A stretch of 64,000 nucleotides of DNA, taken from contig NC_003155.5 in assembly GCF_000009765.2 (NCBI RefSeq), positions 1,860,001-1,924,000 on the forward strand, read 5' to 3'. The notes below the pieces were generated by a model that saw only the letters and a list, made by a program, of their open reading frames with translations, did not search any database and had not been told where the DNA came from. Both the position numbers and the translations under genes were made by a program. This DNA is from Streptomyces avermitilis MA-4680 = NBRC 14893 (GTDB lineage: Bacteria > Actinomycetota > Actinomycetes > Streptomycetales > Streptomycetaceae). This document shows positions 15,451-24,455 of this stretch, piece after piece. How positions within the stretch are numbered: position 1 is the first letter of the stretch; every line of letters begins with the position of its first letter.

Positions 15451-16959
15451 TCAGGCGCGGGCGAGTCCCGGGTCGTGGGCGTCGCGCAGGGGTGCGGTGA
15501 GTTCGTGCAGGGCCCGCTCGATCCCGTGCAGATGTGCGAGCACCGGTTCCTCCGCCGGACCGGCGGCCGTCCTGCCGCCTGCCGGGACCCCGACGCCCGG
15601 ACTCCCGGGGGTGGTGAGCGCCTCGACGGCCGCCTCGACCCGCTCGCATGCGGCGGAAAGGCGGGGATCGTGGGACGCCTCGGGGTCCGAAGCGATGGCG
15701 GCGAGACCGCGCACCTCGTCCGCACAGGTACGCAGCAGGGCGAGCACGCGTCGGGCCCGCCGACCACGGGCGCGCAGCGGGTTGAGTGGGTGCACCAGAG
15801 GGGCGAGCGAGAGGCCCACCCGGCTCAACAGCACCTCCAGCTCGGCCACGTGCGCGGTCGGATCGGCGGTGGCCGAGCCCTGCAGACGCGCCGCGGTCTC
15901 GGCGGTGCAGCGGTGCACACAGCGAAGTGCTCGCGCTATCCAGGCATCCGTGATGACGTGCGTGCTGACCGGCAGGACGAACAGGACGGCCAGCACAGCG
16001 CCGAGTGCCCCGACTCCCGTCTCGACAAGACGCAAGGCGATCAAGTGCGGATCCAGCACTCCGAGAACCCCGTAGAGCAGCTCGGCCATCACGGTCACGG
16101 CGAGCATCATCCACGTGTACGAGACGGGGGCGCTGTAGAAGATGCCGAAGACGCACACGGCCACGAGAGCCGCGGTGGGTACGGGCGCCCCGTGCAGCGG
16201 GACGACCACCAGCAACCCGAGAGCGATGCCGATCACCGTGCCGAGGACCCGGCGGAACCCTCGAATCAGGGTCTCCCCACGGGAGGTGGTGTTCACGAAA
16301 ACCCACCATGCCGCGCCGACAGCCCAGTACCACCGTTCCGGCGACACCATCTGCCCGGCGACAAGGGCGAAGGCAGCGGCTACGGCCGCCTGGACCGCCT
16401 GACGGTTCGTCGGGCGAGCAAGACCTCGGCCGGTGAGCGGAGCGGACGCCGCGACGGGCGGCATACGGCGCTCGTAGCACCAGAGGCCGAACCTGACAGC
16501 GGAGGAAGCCGAGAGGGCGAGCAGCGTGGCGCCGTACAGCTCGGGCAGCTGATCAGGCACGGTACGCAGGAACTGCGCCACGAAGAACGCCATGAACGCG
16601 AAGACGCCGAGGGAATGGCCGCGCGGCCCCCATCGCCGTGCGTACACGCCCGCGGCCACGACGGCGACGAAGGCGGCATCCCTCGCCACCGGGTGTTCGT
16701 GCAGCCCGGCGGCGAGAGCCAGTACCGGGAAGCCCACGACGGGCAGCAGCGCGGTCGTGGTCGCCTGTCCGCGCACTGTCGCGTCGGCGACCGTGAACAG
16801 CGCGAGCAACGCCGCGAGGCCGCCGGCGACAGCCCCGACGAGAGAGTGACCGGCCAGACCGCACAGGGTCACCGCCAGGCCGATGCCGAGGACAGCCCGG
16901 GTGGCGCTGCGCAGACGCAGCAATCCCGGGTCCGGAGCCACGAACATCCTCTTCCACAC
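15451..16959 (-). CDS. FUSC-family inner membrane protein
   Basis: About 502 residues with two sets of hydrophobic helices (near residues 20-150 and 200-330) and a cytoplasmic, helical C-terminus. The second set includes RWYWAVGAAWWVFVNTTSRGETLIRG and GTVIGIALGL, the signature of the FUSC (fusaric-acid-resistance/aromatic-acid exporter-like) family. A function in efflux is assumed by family only. The GTG at 16957-16959 follows GGGGCGGG; the in-frame ORF extends to 17058, but that part overlaps a terminator hairpin. Confidence 0.82.
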   Translation of the reverse strand: MWKRMFVAPDPGLLRLRSATRAVLGIGLAVTLCGLAGHSLVGAVAGGLAALLALFTVADATVRGQATTTALLPVVGFPVLALAAGLHEHPVARDAAFVAVVAAGVYARRWGPRGHSLGVFAFMAFFVAQFLRTVPDQLPELYGATLLALSASSAVRFGLWCYERRMPPVAASAPLTGRGLARPTNRQAVQAAVAAAFALVAGQMVSPERWYWAVGAAWWVFVNTTSRGETLIRGFRRVLGTVIGIALGLLVVVPLHGAPVPTAALVAVCVFGIFYSAPVSYTWMMLAVTVMAELLYGVLGVLDPHLIALRLVETGVGALGAVLAVLFVLPVSTHVITDAWIARALRCVHRCTAETAARLQGSATADPTAHVAELEVLLSRVGLSLAPLVHPLNPLRARGRRARRVLALLRTCADEVRGLAAIASDPEASHDPRLSAACERVEAAVEALTTPGSPGVGVPAGGRTAAGPAEEPVLAHLHGIERALHELTAPLRDAHDPGLARA

Positions 16960-17005
16960 GTTTTCCCGCCCCAGATTTCTTCGCCATGGCGCCCGCCCGG
17001 CACAC

Positions 17006-17032
17006 AAAAGGCGCCGCGGAGTCCGCAGCGCC
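17006..17032 (-). terminator. Intrinsic terminator-like hairpin in the FUSC leader
   Basis: On the minus strand GGCGCTGCGGA and TCCGCGGCGCC pair (10 of 11) and are followed by TTTT, a classical intrinsic terminator. It lies about 50 bp upstream of the FUSC start in the same direction, so it may end read-through from the ANTAR gene or act as an attenuator. Confidence 0.6.
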
Positions 17033-17223
17033 ATCGACCTGCACATGAGAGCATCCACAGGTCCTATGGCTCAAGTCGCCCTCTCACACATGAGCCATTG
17101 GCCCAATCGACGGGCAAGACCGGTGGCCGACGCAGAACCATTGGGTCATCAGGAGCAGGACGTCGAGGCGTACGGTCGACCGGCCCGGATGCGTAACCGG
17201 ACGGTCCGGCCGATCCTGGGAAC

Positions 17224-17448
17224 ATGTCCGGACCACTGCCCGTGATCGTGTCGCCGCCCTCGCCGACGGGCGGACGGCGCGTCCGTGTGGACGGGGAGAT
17301 CCTGGGACTCGCGTACAACCTGGGGGATGTCGCCGAGTTCCTCCGTCGGGCCGGGATGGACATGGAGCCGGTGCAGGTGGCCGTCTCACCGCTGATCGAC
17401 TGGCGCGGTGTGGGGCCGGAGTACTGGGGGCCGGAGACGCGAGCCTGA
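17224..17448 (+). CDS. Small conserved-looking hypothetical protein
   Basis: A 74-residue ORF (MSGPLPVIVSPPSPTGGRRV) with a GGGAAC site just before the ATG. It contains a hydrophilic stretch VDGEILGLAYNLGDVAEFLRRAG, probably a beta hairpin followed by a helix, and ends WRGVGPEYWGPETRA. No known domain or signal peptide is recognised. Codon use has the strong third-position GC of neighbouring genes, which supports it being real. It is convergent with the ANTAR gene. Confidence 0.62.
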   Translation: MSGPLPVIVSPPSPTGGRRVRVDGEILGLAYNLGDVAEFLRRAGMDMEPVQVAVSPLIDWRGVGPEYWGPETRA

Positions 17449-17472
17449 CCCGGGCGAGGCACCACGGCGCGG

Positions 17473-17823
17473 TCAGAGCGGCCCGTCTCCTCCGTCGACC
17501 CGGCATTTCGCCTGTCGCAGCCCGCTCTCGAGTTCCTCGCGGATGTCCCTGGGCAGATCACCCGTCTGGGCCCAGTCGATGATCAGTTCCGCCACGTGTC
17601 TCAGCTTGATGTTGGTGCGCTGCGAAACCTCCCGCAGGACGTCCCAGCTCCGGCCGGGTGCCAGCCCGCCCAGCACGACGACGACACCGATCGCCTGGTC
17701 GATCGTGGCGTGCGACAGCACCGCCTGCTTGAGCTGGAGGTTCTCATCCTCCAGTCGGGCCTTGGAGAGTTCCTGCTCATACGGTTCCTGGGCCGCAGGG
17801 CGCTCGTATGCCTCGGATGTCAA
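17473..17823 (-). CDS. ANTAR-domain protein
   Basis: A 116-residue protein. The segment LEDENLQLKQAVLSHATIDQ (about 25-45) is a coiled coil leading into an ANTAR RNA-binding domain with IDQAIGVVVVLGG and WDVLREVSQRTNIKLRHVAELII. ANTAR proteins bind paired hairpins in nascent transcripts and prevent termination. There is no GAF or receiver domain, so how it is controlled is not visible; a free-standing coiled-coil/ANTAR form is common in Streptomyces. Confidence 0.88.
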   Translation of the reverse strand: MTSEAYERPAAQEPYEQELSKARLEDENLQLKQAVLSHATIDQAIGVVVVLGGLAPGRSWDVLREVSQRTNIKLRHVAELIIDWAQTGDLPRDIREELESGLRQAKCRVDGGDGPL

Positions 17824-18050
17824 CGTTGCCTCCGGGGGTGGGGAAGTAGCGTCAACCTGTTACTGCCGCAGATGCCCGTCGACCTCCAGGACATTCCCGG
17901 CGGGGGCGGGAAGTTACCCGGCAGGGTGAACGAGACGCCCCTGCCCCCTGTCCGGATCGACCCGCTCGCCTCGAGCCGAGCCACGGGTACGGCCGAGCCA
18001 TGGGTACAGTCGTCGAAGATCACGCCGGACGGCTGGGAGGCCAACGGACC

Positions 18051-18527
18051 ATGGCCGTCGACGAACTCGACACCCGCATCCTGCGGTTGCTGCTCGAGCA
18101 GCCGCGCACCAGCGTGCGCGAGTACGCACGCATCCTCGGCGTGGCCCGTGGCACGCTCCAGGCCCGCCTCGACCGGCTGGAGCGGGACGGAGTCATCACC
18201 GGCACGGGTCCGGCCCTCTCCCCCGCCGCCCTCGGCCACCCGGTGCTCGCGTTCGTGCACATCGAGGTCACCCAGGGCCATCTCGACGACGTGGGCGACG
18301 CGCTCGCGGCCGTACCGGAGATCGTCGAGGCGTTCTCGATCACCGGCGGCGGCGATCTGCTGACCCGGGTGGTCGCGCGGGACAACGGGCATCTGGAGGA
18401 CGTGATCCAGTCGCTGATCAGCATGCCGGGCGTGGTGCGCACCCGCACCGAGGTGGCACTGCGCGAGCGCGTACCGCACCGGCTGCTGCCGCTGGTGGAG
18501 TCGATCGGCCGCACGGCCGCCAAGTGA
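18051..18527 (+). CDS. Lrp/AsnC-family transcriptional regulator
   Basis: A 158-residue protein starting MAVDELDTRILRLLLEQPRT. The N-terminal winged helix is SVREYARILGVARGTLQARLDRLERDGVI; the C-terminal half is an alpha-beta ligand-binding (RAM) domain, with EAFSITGGGDLLTRVVARD. The ATG at 18051 is chosen over one at 18000 because family homology starts here and a GGGAGG site precedes it. It overlaps or abuts the HAD gene downstream, so they are probably cotranscribed. The amino-acid effector is unknown. Confidence 0.9.
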   Translation: MAVDELDTRILRLLLEQPRTSVREYARILGVARGTLQARLDRLERDGVITGTGPALSPAALGHPVLAFVHIEVTQGHLDDVGDALAAVPEIVEAFSITGGGDLLTRVVARDNGHLEDVIQSLISMPGVVRTRTEVALRERVPHRLLPLVESIGRTAAK

Positions 18528-18547
18528 TCATTGGCATCCTGGACACC

Positions 18548-19243
18548 ATGAGCACTCTCGGCACCACGTCGGTCGTCTTCGATCTCGACGGAACTCTTGT
18601 GGACAGCGAGCCCAACTATTACGAGGCGGGCCGGCACCTCCTCGCCGAGCAGGGCGTCACGGACTTCACCTGGGCGGACCACGAGCAGTACGTCGGCATC
18701 AGCACCCAGGAGAGCCTGGAGCTGTGGAAGGAGCGGTACGGCGTCGAGGCCCCGCTCGACGACCTCCTCGCGGACATGAACCGCCGTTATCTGGCGCTGG
18801 CCCGCGCCTCCACGCCGGTCTACCCGGAGATGCGGAAGTTCGTGGAACTGCTGGCCGGCGAGGGCGTGCCGATGGCCGTGGCCTCCGGTTCGTCGCCGGA
18901 GGCCATCGAGGCGATCCTGACGGGCACGGGCCTGGCGTCGTGGCTCACCACCGTCGTCTCCGCCGACGAGGTCGCCCGGGGCAAGCCCGCCCCCGACGTC
19001 TTCCTGGAGGCGGCGCGCCGGCTCGGGGTGTCCCCGGCGGACTGTGTGGTCCTGGAGGACGCCGCCCCTGGGGCCGCGGCCGCGCACGCCGCCCGAATGC
19101 GCTGCATCGCGATCCCCTACGTCGCCGCCCAGGCCGACGACCCGGCGTTCGCGACCGCGGGGCTACTGGTGCGCGGCGGCCAGACCGAGTTCACCGCGCG
19201 GGCGGCGTACGAGTGGCTGGCGCGCTCGACACCGTCTTCCTGA
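18548..19243 (+). CDS. HAD-superfamily hydrolase (phosphatase/phosphoglucomutase-like)
   Basis: A 231-residue HAD subfamily I protein. VVFDLDGTLVDSE holds the nucleophile and acid Asp pair, VASGSSPEA is motif II (Ser), GKPAPDVFLEAA is motif III (Lys) and CVVLEDAAPGAAAAHAA is motif IV. The cap domain lies at about residues 25-95. Such proteins hydrolyse small phosphorylated metabolites or isomerise sugar phosphates; the substrate is unknown. The ATG at 18548 is used; a GTG at 18524 overlapping the Lrp stop is an alternative that would couple the two genes. Confidence 0.88.
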   Translation: MSTLGTTSVVFDLDGTLVDSEPNYYEAGRHLLAEQGVTDFTWADHEQYVGISTQESLELWKERYGVEAPLDDLLADMNRRYLALARASTPVYPEMRKFVELLAGEGVPMAVASGSSPEAIEAILTGTGLASWLTTVVSADEVARGKPAPDVFLEAARRLGVSPADCVVLEDAAPGAAAAHAARMRCIAIPYVAAQADDPAFATAGLLVRGGQTEFTARAAYEWLARSTPSS

Positions 19244-19346
19244 GGTGCGGCCCGTAGGGCGTTGACGTCGGCTTCCGCGCCCCTGAGCCAGGCCGGTCTC
19301 CAGGTCTCCAGGTCTGGCGTGGTGCCCGGCACCTCGGCGTCGTGAG

Positions 19347-20507
19347 TCATCCGACCGCCCTCGTCCCCGCGGTCACCGGGCCGGGGGCATCGGACAGGTC
19401 GTGGTGGATCGGGGTCGGTGAGCCGGTCAGTGGTACGCCCGTCCCGCCCCGTCGGGCCGCGACGATCTCTGCCGCGATGGACAGGGCGGTCTCCTCGGGC
19501 GTACGGGCGCCGAGGTCGAGGCCGATCGGTGAGCGCAGCCGGGACAGTTCACGTGGGGTGAGGCCGGCCTCGCGGAGTCTGCGGTCGCGGTCCTCGTGGG
19601 TCCGGCGCGAGCCCATCGCGCCGACGAACGCGACCGGCAGCCGCAGGGCCTCCACGAGCAGCGGCACGTCGAACTTGGCGTCATGGGTGAGCACGCACAG
19701 CACCGTGCGCTCGTCGGTCGGCGTGTCCCGGAGGTAGCGGTGCGGCCAGTCGACCACGAGGTCGTCCGCCTCGGGGAAGCGGACCCGGGTGGCGAAGACG
19801 GGACGGGCATCGCACACGGTCACGTGATAGCCGAGGAACTTGCCGGTGCGCACCAGCGCGGCGGCGAAGTCGACGGCCCCGAAGACGATCATCCGGGGCG
19901 GCGGCACGCTCGACTCGACGAACAGCGTCAGTCCGCCCGGGCAGCGCGCTCCGCTCTCCGAGACCTCGACCGTGCCGGTGCGGCCCGTGTCCAGCATCGC
20001 GCGGGCCTCGGCCACCGCCGTCCGGTCCAGCCGGGGATGCCCGTCGAGACCTCCTTCGTACGATCCGTCCGGGTGGACCAGCAGGGCCCGGCCGAGCAGT
20101 TCGGCGGGCCCCCGGGACACGCGGACGACCGCCGCGGCCTCCCCCCGGGCGGCGGCCGAGAGGGCCGCCGCGAACACGGTCCGGCCAGGTGCGTCCACGC
20201 CGACCGGCGTGACCAGGACCTCGATGACCCCGCCGCAGGTGAGCCCCACCGCGAAGGCGTCGTCGTCGCTGTAGCCGAACCGCTCCAGGACGGTGGTGCC
20301 GTCCTGGAGCGCCTGGACGCAACTGTCGTACACCGCTGCTTCCACACAGCCGCCGGAGACGGAGCCGATGACCGTGCCGTCGGAGTCGACGGCGAGGGCG
20401 GCGCCCGGCGGGCGGGGCGCGCTGCCGCCGACGGCCACGACCGTGGCCACGGCGAAGCCGCGCCCCTCCCCGACCCAGCGGTTCAGCTCCTCGGCGATGT
20501 CAAGCAC
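19347..20507 (-). CDS. XdhC-family molybdenum cofactor insertion/maturation protein
   Basis: A 386-residue protein of the XdhC/CoxI family. The N-terminal domain has ELNRWVGEGRGFAVATVVAV followed by GSAPRPPGAALAV and the cysteine segment SVSGGCVEAAVY; a second cysteine region is GLTCGGVIEVLV. The C-terminal Rossmann domain includes MIVFGAVDFAAALV, LTHDAKFDVPLL and VGAMGSRRTHEDR. XdhC proteins bind and sulfurate the molybdenum cofactor for xanthine-dehydrogenase-type enzymes. It is the last gene of the operon, overlapping the end of the molybdopterin subunit by 8 bp (GTG at 20505-20507). Confidence 0.9.
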   Translation of the reverse strand: MLDIAEELNRWVGEGRGFAVATVVAVGGSAPRPPGAALAVDSDGTVIGSVSGGCVEAAVYDSCVQALQDGTTVLERFGYSDDDAFAVGLTCGGVIEVLVTPVGVDAPGRTVFAAALSAAARGEAAAVVRVSRGPAELLGRALLVHPDGSYEGGLDGHPRLDRTAVAEARAMLDTGRTGTVEVSESGARCPGGLTLFVESSVPPPRMIVFGAVDFAAALVRTGKFLGYHVTVCDARPVFATRVRFPEADDLVVDWPHRYLRDTPTDERTVLCVLTHDAKFDVPLLVEALRLPVAFVGAMGSRRTHEDRDRRLREAGLTPRELSRLRSPIGLDLGARTPEETALSIAAEIVAARRGGTGVPLTGSPTPIHHDLSDAPGPVTAGTRAVG

Positions 20508-22642
20508 TCCTGGATCCCTCCGCCGCCAGCAGGACACGGTCGGGCCTGATCGGGAGCTGCCGGTGGCGTACGCCGGTCGCGTGCCAGACCGCGTTGGCGA
20601 TCGCCGCCGCGCCACCGACCACGCCGATCTCGCCGATGCCCTTGATCCCGACCGGGTCGTCCGGGTCGGGGTCCTCCACCCAGTCCGCCTCGAGCAGAGG
20701 GACGTCGGCGTTCGCGGCGAAGTGGTAGCCCGCGAAGTCGGCGCCGACGAGGCCGCCCGAGGAATGGTCCCTGACGGCCTCCTCGTGCAGCGCCATGGAC
20801 AGACCCCAGACCATGCCGCCGAGGAACTGGCTGCGCGCGGTGAGCGGGTTGACGATCCGGCCCGCGGCGAAGATGCCGAGCATCCGCCGTACGCGTACCT
20901 CGCCGGTGGTGGTGTCGACCGCGACCTCGGCGAACTGCGCTCCGAAGGAGTGCCGTTCCTTCTTCGCGAGGCCGCCGACGGCCTCGGTGGTGTCCGACCG
21001 TGCGGTGATCCCCTCCGGCGGAATGCCGCCGCCCAGGGCCAGCCGCTCCCGCAGCTCGCCCGCCGCGGCCGTCACCGCCCAGGCCCAGGAGCGGGTGCCC
21101 ATCGAGCCGCCGGCGAACATCGCCGGACCGAGGTCGCTGTCCCCGATGTGCACGCGGACGCGTCCCGGCTCGGCGGCCAGCGCCTCCGCGGCGATCAGGG
21201 TCAGCGCGGTCCGTGCTCCGGTCCCGATGTCCGCCGCGTTGATCCGCACGGTGAAGGTGCCGTCCGCCTCCGCGGTCACCGCCGCCGTGGACGGGCCGAC
21301 CCCCGAGGGGTACGTGGCGGCCGCCGTACCGGTCCCGAGCAGCCAGCGCCCCTCGCGGCGCACGCCGGGACGCGGATCGCGGTCCGCCCAGCCGAACCTG
21401 CGGGCGCCCTCCTCGAAGCAGGCGAGCACATTGCGGCTGCTGAACGGCAGCCCGGACACAGGGCCCGCCCCGGGTTCGTTGCGCGCGCGCAGGGCGATCG
21501 GGTCCAGGCCGCACTTCTCCGCGAGTTCGTCGAGCGCCGACTCCAGCGCGAACGAGCCCGGCGCCTCGCCCGGCGCACGCATCCAGGTCGGGGTCGGCAC
21601 GTCGAGCCGTACGAGGCGATGAGTGGTGCGGTGCGCGTCGGCGTCGTACAGCACACGGCCGAGGACGGCGCTCGACTCGACGAACTCGTGCACGGTCGAC
21701 GTGAGGCTCTGCGCCTGGTGGTCGAAGGCCCGCAGCCGCCCGTCGGGGTCGGCACCGAGCCTGATCCGCTGCGCCGTGGGGCTGCGGTAGCCGACCAGCG
21801 AGAACATCTGCCGACGGGTCAGTACGACTCTGACGGGGCGGTGCAGAACCGTTGCGGCCATGACGGCGGCCACCTGGTGCGGGCGCACCCCCTTGGACCC
21901 GAAGCCGCCGCCCACGTGCTCCGACCGCACCCGCACCGAGGCCGGGTCGAGGGAGAACAGCTGGGCCAGCTCGCCGGCCACCCACACGGTGCTCTGGTTG
22001 GAGTCGACGACGTCGAGCCGGCCGCTGTCCCAGCGGGCCGTCGCCGCGTGCGGCTCCAGCGGGCAGTGGTACGCCTCCGGGAGTGGCGTACTCCGCGTCC
22101 ACGACGACGTCGGACGCCGCCAGTTCGGCCTCCACGTCGCCCTTCACCGCCTCCGCCTGCACGAGCGGGCTGTCCTGCGGCGTGTACAGACCGGGATGCC
22201 CGGCGAAGAACTCGACGTCGTGCGGCTCCTCGTCGTAGCGGACGACCAGTGCCTCGGCCGCTTCCCTGGCCTGCTCCGAAGTCTCGGCCACGACGAGCGC
22301 CACCGGCCAGCCGACGTACGGCACCCGGTCGTCCTGGAAGATCCCCAGGGCCGGGTCGGGACGCCCCACGATGCCGATGTAGTCGGTGGTGACGCGCGGC
22401 GCGTTGGCGTGGTGCAGGACGGCGAGGACACCCGGCATCGCGAGGACGGGGTCGGACTCGACCGTGCGGACACGGCCACGGGCGACGGTGGACAACACCA
22501 GCCAGCCGTGGGCCAGTTCGTCGTACGGAATCTCTCCGGCGTAGCGTGCCGCTCCGGTGACCTTGTCGCGGCCCTCGACGCGGGTGTGCGCGGTTCCGAC
22601 GGCACCCGTCGCCCGGGCGGCGCCCTGGGTGGTCGTGGTCAT
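20500..22642 (-). pseudogene. Xanthine-dehydrogenase-family molybdopterin subunit, one-base frameshift
   Basis: From the ATG at 22642 (MTTTTQGAARATG) the first ~190 residues are the N-terminal domain of a molybdopterin-binding subunit (RVEGRDKVTGAARYAGEIP). The frame is lost at the GGG run 22079-22081 in the codons for YATP. Removing one base restores EAYHCPLEPHAATARWDSGR and joins the second frame, which continues VAGELAQLFSLDP, GGGFGSKG and the active-site KGIGEIGVVGGAAAIANAV (catalytic Glu) to 20500. All domains are otherwise intact. It could be a real recent mutation or a sequencing error. The start overlaps the FAD-subunit stop. Confidence 0.85.
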
Positions 22643-23631
22643 CGGGCGGCCTCCTCGGTGAGTTCGGTCAACACGGCCACGACGAGGTTGCGCAGCAGCG
22701 GCACCTTGTATCCGTTGTGCGGCAGGACCTCGGCGGCGCCCAGTTCGGCGTCCGCGGCGGCGGCGAACGCCTCGGCGCTCGCCGGGCGCCCGGTCAGCGC
22801 CCGCTCGGCCGTCCGGGCCCGCCACGGCCGGGACGCGACCGCGCCGAAGGCGAGGCGCACCTCGCGTACGACGCCGTCCTGGACGTCGAGGGCGGCGGCG
22901 AGCGAGCCGATCGCGAACGCGTACGACGCCCGTTCGCGCACCTTCCGATAGCGCGAGACGGCGGCGACCGGGCTCGGCGGGAGGGTGACGCCGGTGATCA
23001 GCGCACCCGGCGGCAGGGCGGTCTCCCGGTGCGGGGTGTCACCGACGGGCAGATAGAAGTCCGCGAGTGCCAACTCCCCTTCTCCGTCCGCGGTTTCGTA
23101 CGAGACGACCGCGTCGAAGGCGGCGAGCGCCACCGCCATGTCCGAGGGATGGGTGGCCACGCAGTGGGCGGAGGCGCCGAGGATCGCGTGGTTGTGGTGC
23201 TCGCCCTCGACGGCGGGGCAACCGCTGCCGGGGAGACGCTTGTTGCAGGGTTGGGCGAGGTCGGTGAAGTAGCCGCAGCGGGTGCGCTGGAGCAGGTTCC
23301 CGCCGACGGTGGCCATGTTGCGCAGCTGGCCCGAGGCGCCGGCCAGGACGGCCTGCGCCAACGCCGGGTAGCGACGCCGCACGTCGGGGTGGACGGCAAG
23401 ATCGCTGTTGGTGACGGTGGCGCCGATGCGCAGTCCGCCTTCCGGGGTCGGCTCGACGAGGTCCAGGGGAAGCTCACGTACGTCGACGAGACGGCCGGGC
23501 CGCTCCACGCCGGACTTCATCAGGTCGACGAGATTGGTGCCGCCGCCGAGGAAGCGCGCGTCGGGATCGGCGCCGAGCAACGCGACCGCGCCCGGGACGT
23601 CGAACGCCCGCTGATAGTCGAACTCCCTCAT
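22639..23631 (-). CDS. Xanthine-dehydrogenase-family FAD-binding subunit
   Basis: A 330-residue protein starting MREFDYQRAFDVPGAVALLG. ARFLGGGTNLVDLMKSGVERPG and ATVGGNLLQRTRC are the two FAD-binding motifs of the PCMH fold; the C-terminal half is the CO-dehydrogenase flavoprotein C domain (LPPGALITGVTLPPS). Electrons pass from the molybdenum site and 2Fe-2S clusters to this FAD. The sequence CDxTRxGYFTDLAQPCNKRLPGSGC is typical of the subgroup in which a 4Fe-4S-type cysteine set is partly present. The start overlaps the stop of the iron-sulfur subunit. Confidence 0.92.
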   Translation of the reverse strand: MREFDYQRAFDVPGAVALLGADPDARFLGGGTNLVDLMKSGVERPGRLVDVRELPLDLVEPTPEGGLRIGATVTNSDLAVHPDVRRRYPALAQAVLAGASGQLRNMATVGGNLLQRTRCGYFTDLAQPCNKRLPGSGCPAVEGEHHNHAILGASAHCVATHPSDMAVALAAFDAVVSYETADGEGELALADFYLPVGDTPHRETALPPGALITGVTLPPSPVAAVSRYRKVRERASYAFAIGSLAAALDVQDGVVREVRLAFGAVASRPWRARTAERALTGRPASAEAFAAAADAELGAAEVLPHNGYKVPLLRNLVVAVLTELTEEAAR

Positions 23632-24200
23632 GCCGCGGCCCCTTTGACCTCGGCCGCCTGAGCGTCGGCCGCGTGCGCCTCGGCCGCCCGCGCGACCGCC
23701 TGGACTATGGACACATAGGCACCGCAGCGGCAGAGGTTGCCGCTCATCCGTTCGCGGATCTCGTCGGCGGTGAGCGGTGGCGCTCCCGCTTCGGGACGTA
23801 CGTCGGCGGTCACGGCGCTCGGCCAGCCCGCCGCGTGCTCCTCGATCACCGCGATGGCCGAACAGATCTGGCCCGGGGTGCAGTATCCGCACTGGTAGCC
23901 GTCGAGGTCGAGGAACGCCTGCTGCACCGGGTGGAGTTGCTCACCGTCCGCCACGCCTTCGATGGTGGTGATGACGCGCCCCTCGGCGGCCACCGCCAAC
24001 TGCAGGCAGGAGACGGCCCGGCGTCCGTCGAGGAGCACCGTGCAGGCACCGCACTGGCCCTGGTCACAGCCCTTCTTGGTACCCGTCAGATCGAGCCGCT
24101 CGCGCAGCGCGTCGAGCAGGGTGGTGCGATGGTCGACGGGCAGCGTGTGTTTCTCCCCGTTGATGTTGAGGGTGATGGCGCTGGACGTCGATGGGGCCAT
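23628..24200 (-). CDS. Xanthine-dehydrogenase-family 2Fe-2S subunit
   Basis: A 190-residue protein with two [2Fe-2S] clusters. KKGCDQGQCGACTVLLDG binds the plant-ferredoxin-type cluster; GYQCGYCTPGQICSA and SGNLCRCGAY bind the second, all-helical cluster. It is the first gene of the operon and is followed by the FAD subunit (4-bp overlap). It lacks a Tat signal, so the complex is cytoplasmic. The operon is transcribed away from the TetR gene at 24456. Confidence 0.94.
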   Translation of the reverse strand: MAPSTSSAITLNINGEKHTLPVDHRTTLLDALRERLDLTGTKKGCDQGQCGACTVLLDGRRAVSCLQLAVAAEGRVITTIEGVADGEQLHPVQQAFLDLDGYQCGYCTPGQICSAIAVIEEHAAGWPSAVTADVRPEAGAPPLTADEIRERMSGNLCRCGAYVSIVQAVARAAEAHAADAQAAEVKGAAA

Positions 24201-24357
24201 GGTCAGCCTTCTTTCGCGTTCGTGGTGCGCGTCGAAGTCGAACGGGAGCCTCAGGGGAGCCGAAGGGGCGGTCCCTCAATTGGAGAGGTACGAGAGAATG
24301 CCGGTGGGCGATCGGTTCCGGCCATCCCCACGGGCCCTGTTTGCCGCTATGGTGGCG

Positions 24358-24412
24358 CTAAGCGGACAGCTGTCCGTTACATGGAAAACCTAACGGACAG
24401 CTGTCCGCTTAG
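24358..24412. promoter_or_regulatory. Large palindromic operator between the Xdh operon and TetR gene
   Basis: Two copies of CGGACAGCTGTCCG, each itself a perfect palindrome, lie in inverted 22-bp arms (24358-24379 and 24391-24412) separated by 11 bp. The arms are exact reverse complements. The position between divergent genes fits a TetR dimer-pair site repressing both. Confidence 0.85.
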
Positions 24413-24455
24413 CAAGGGCGGCCCGGCCGCGACTTCCGGAGGGAGTCTCGCCGTG

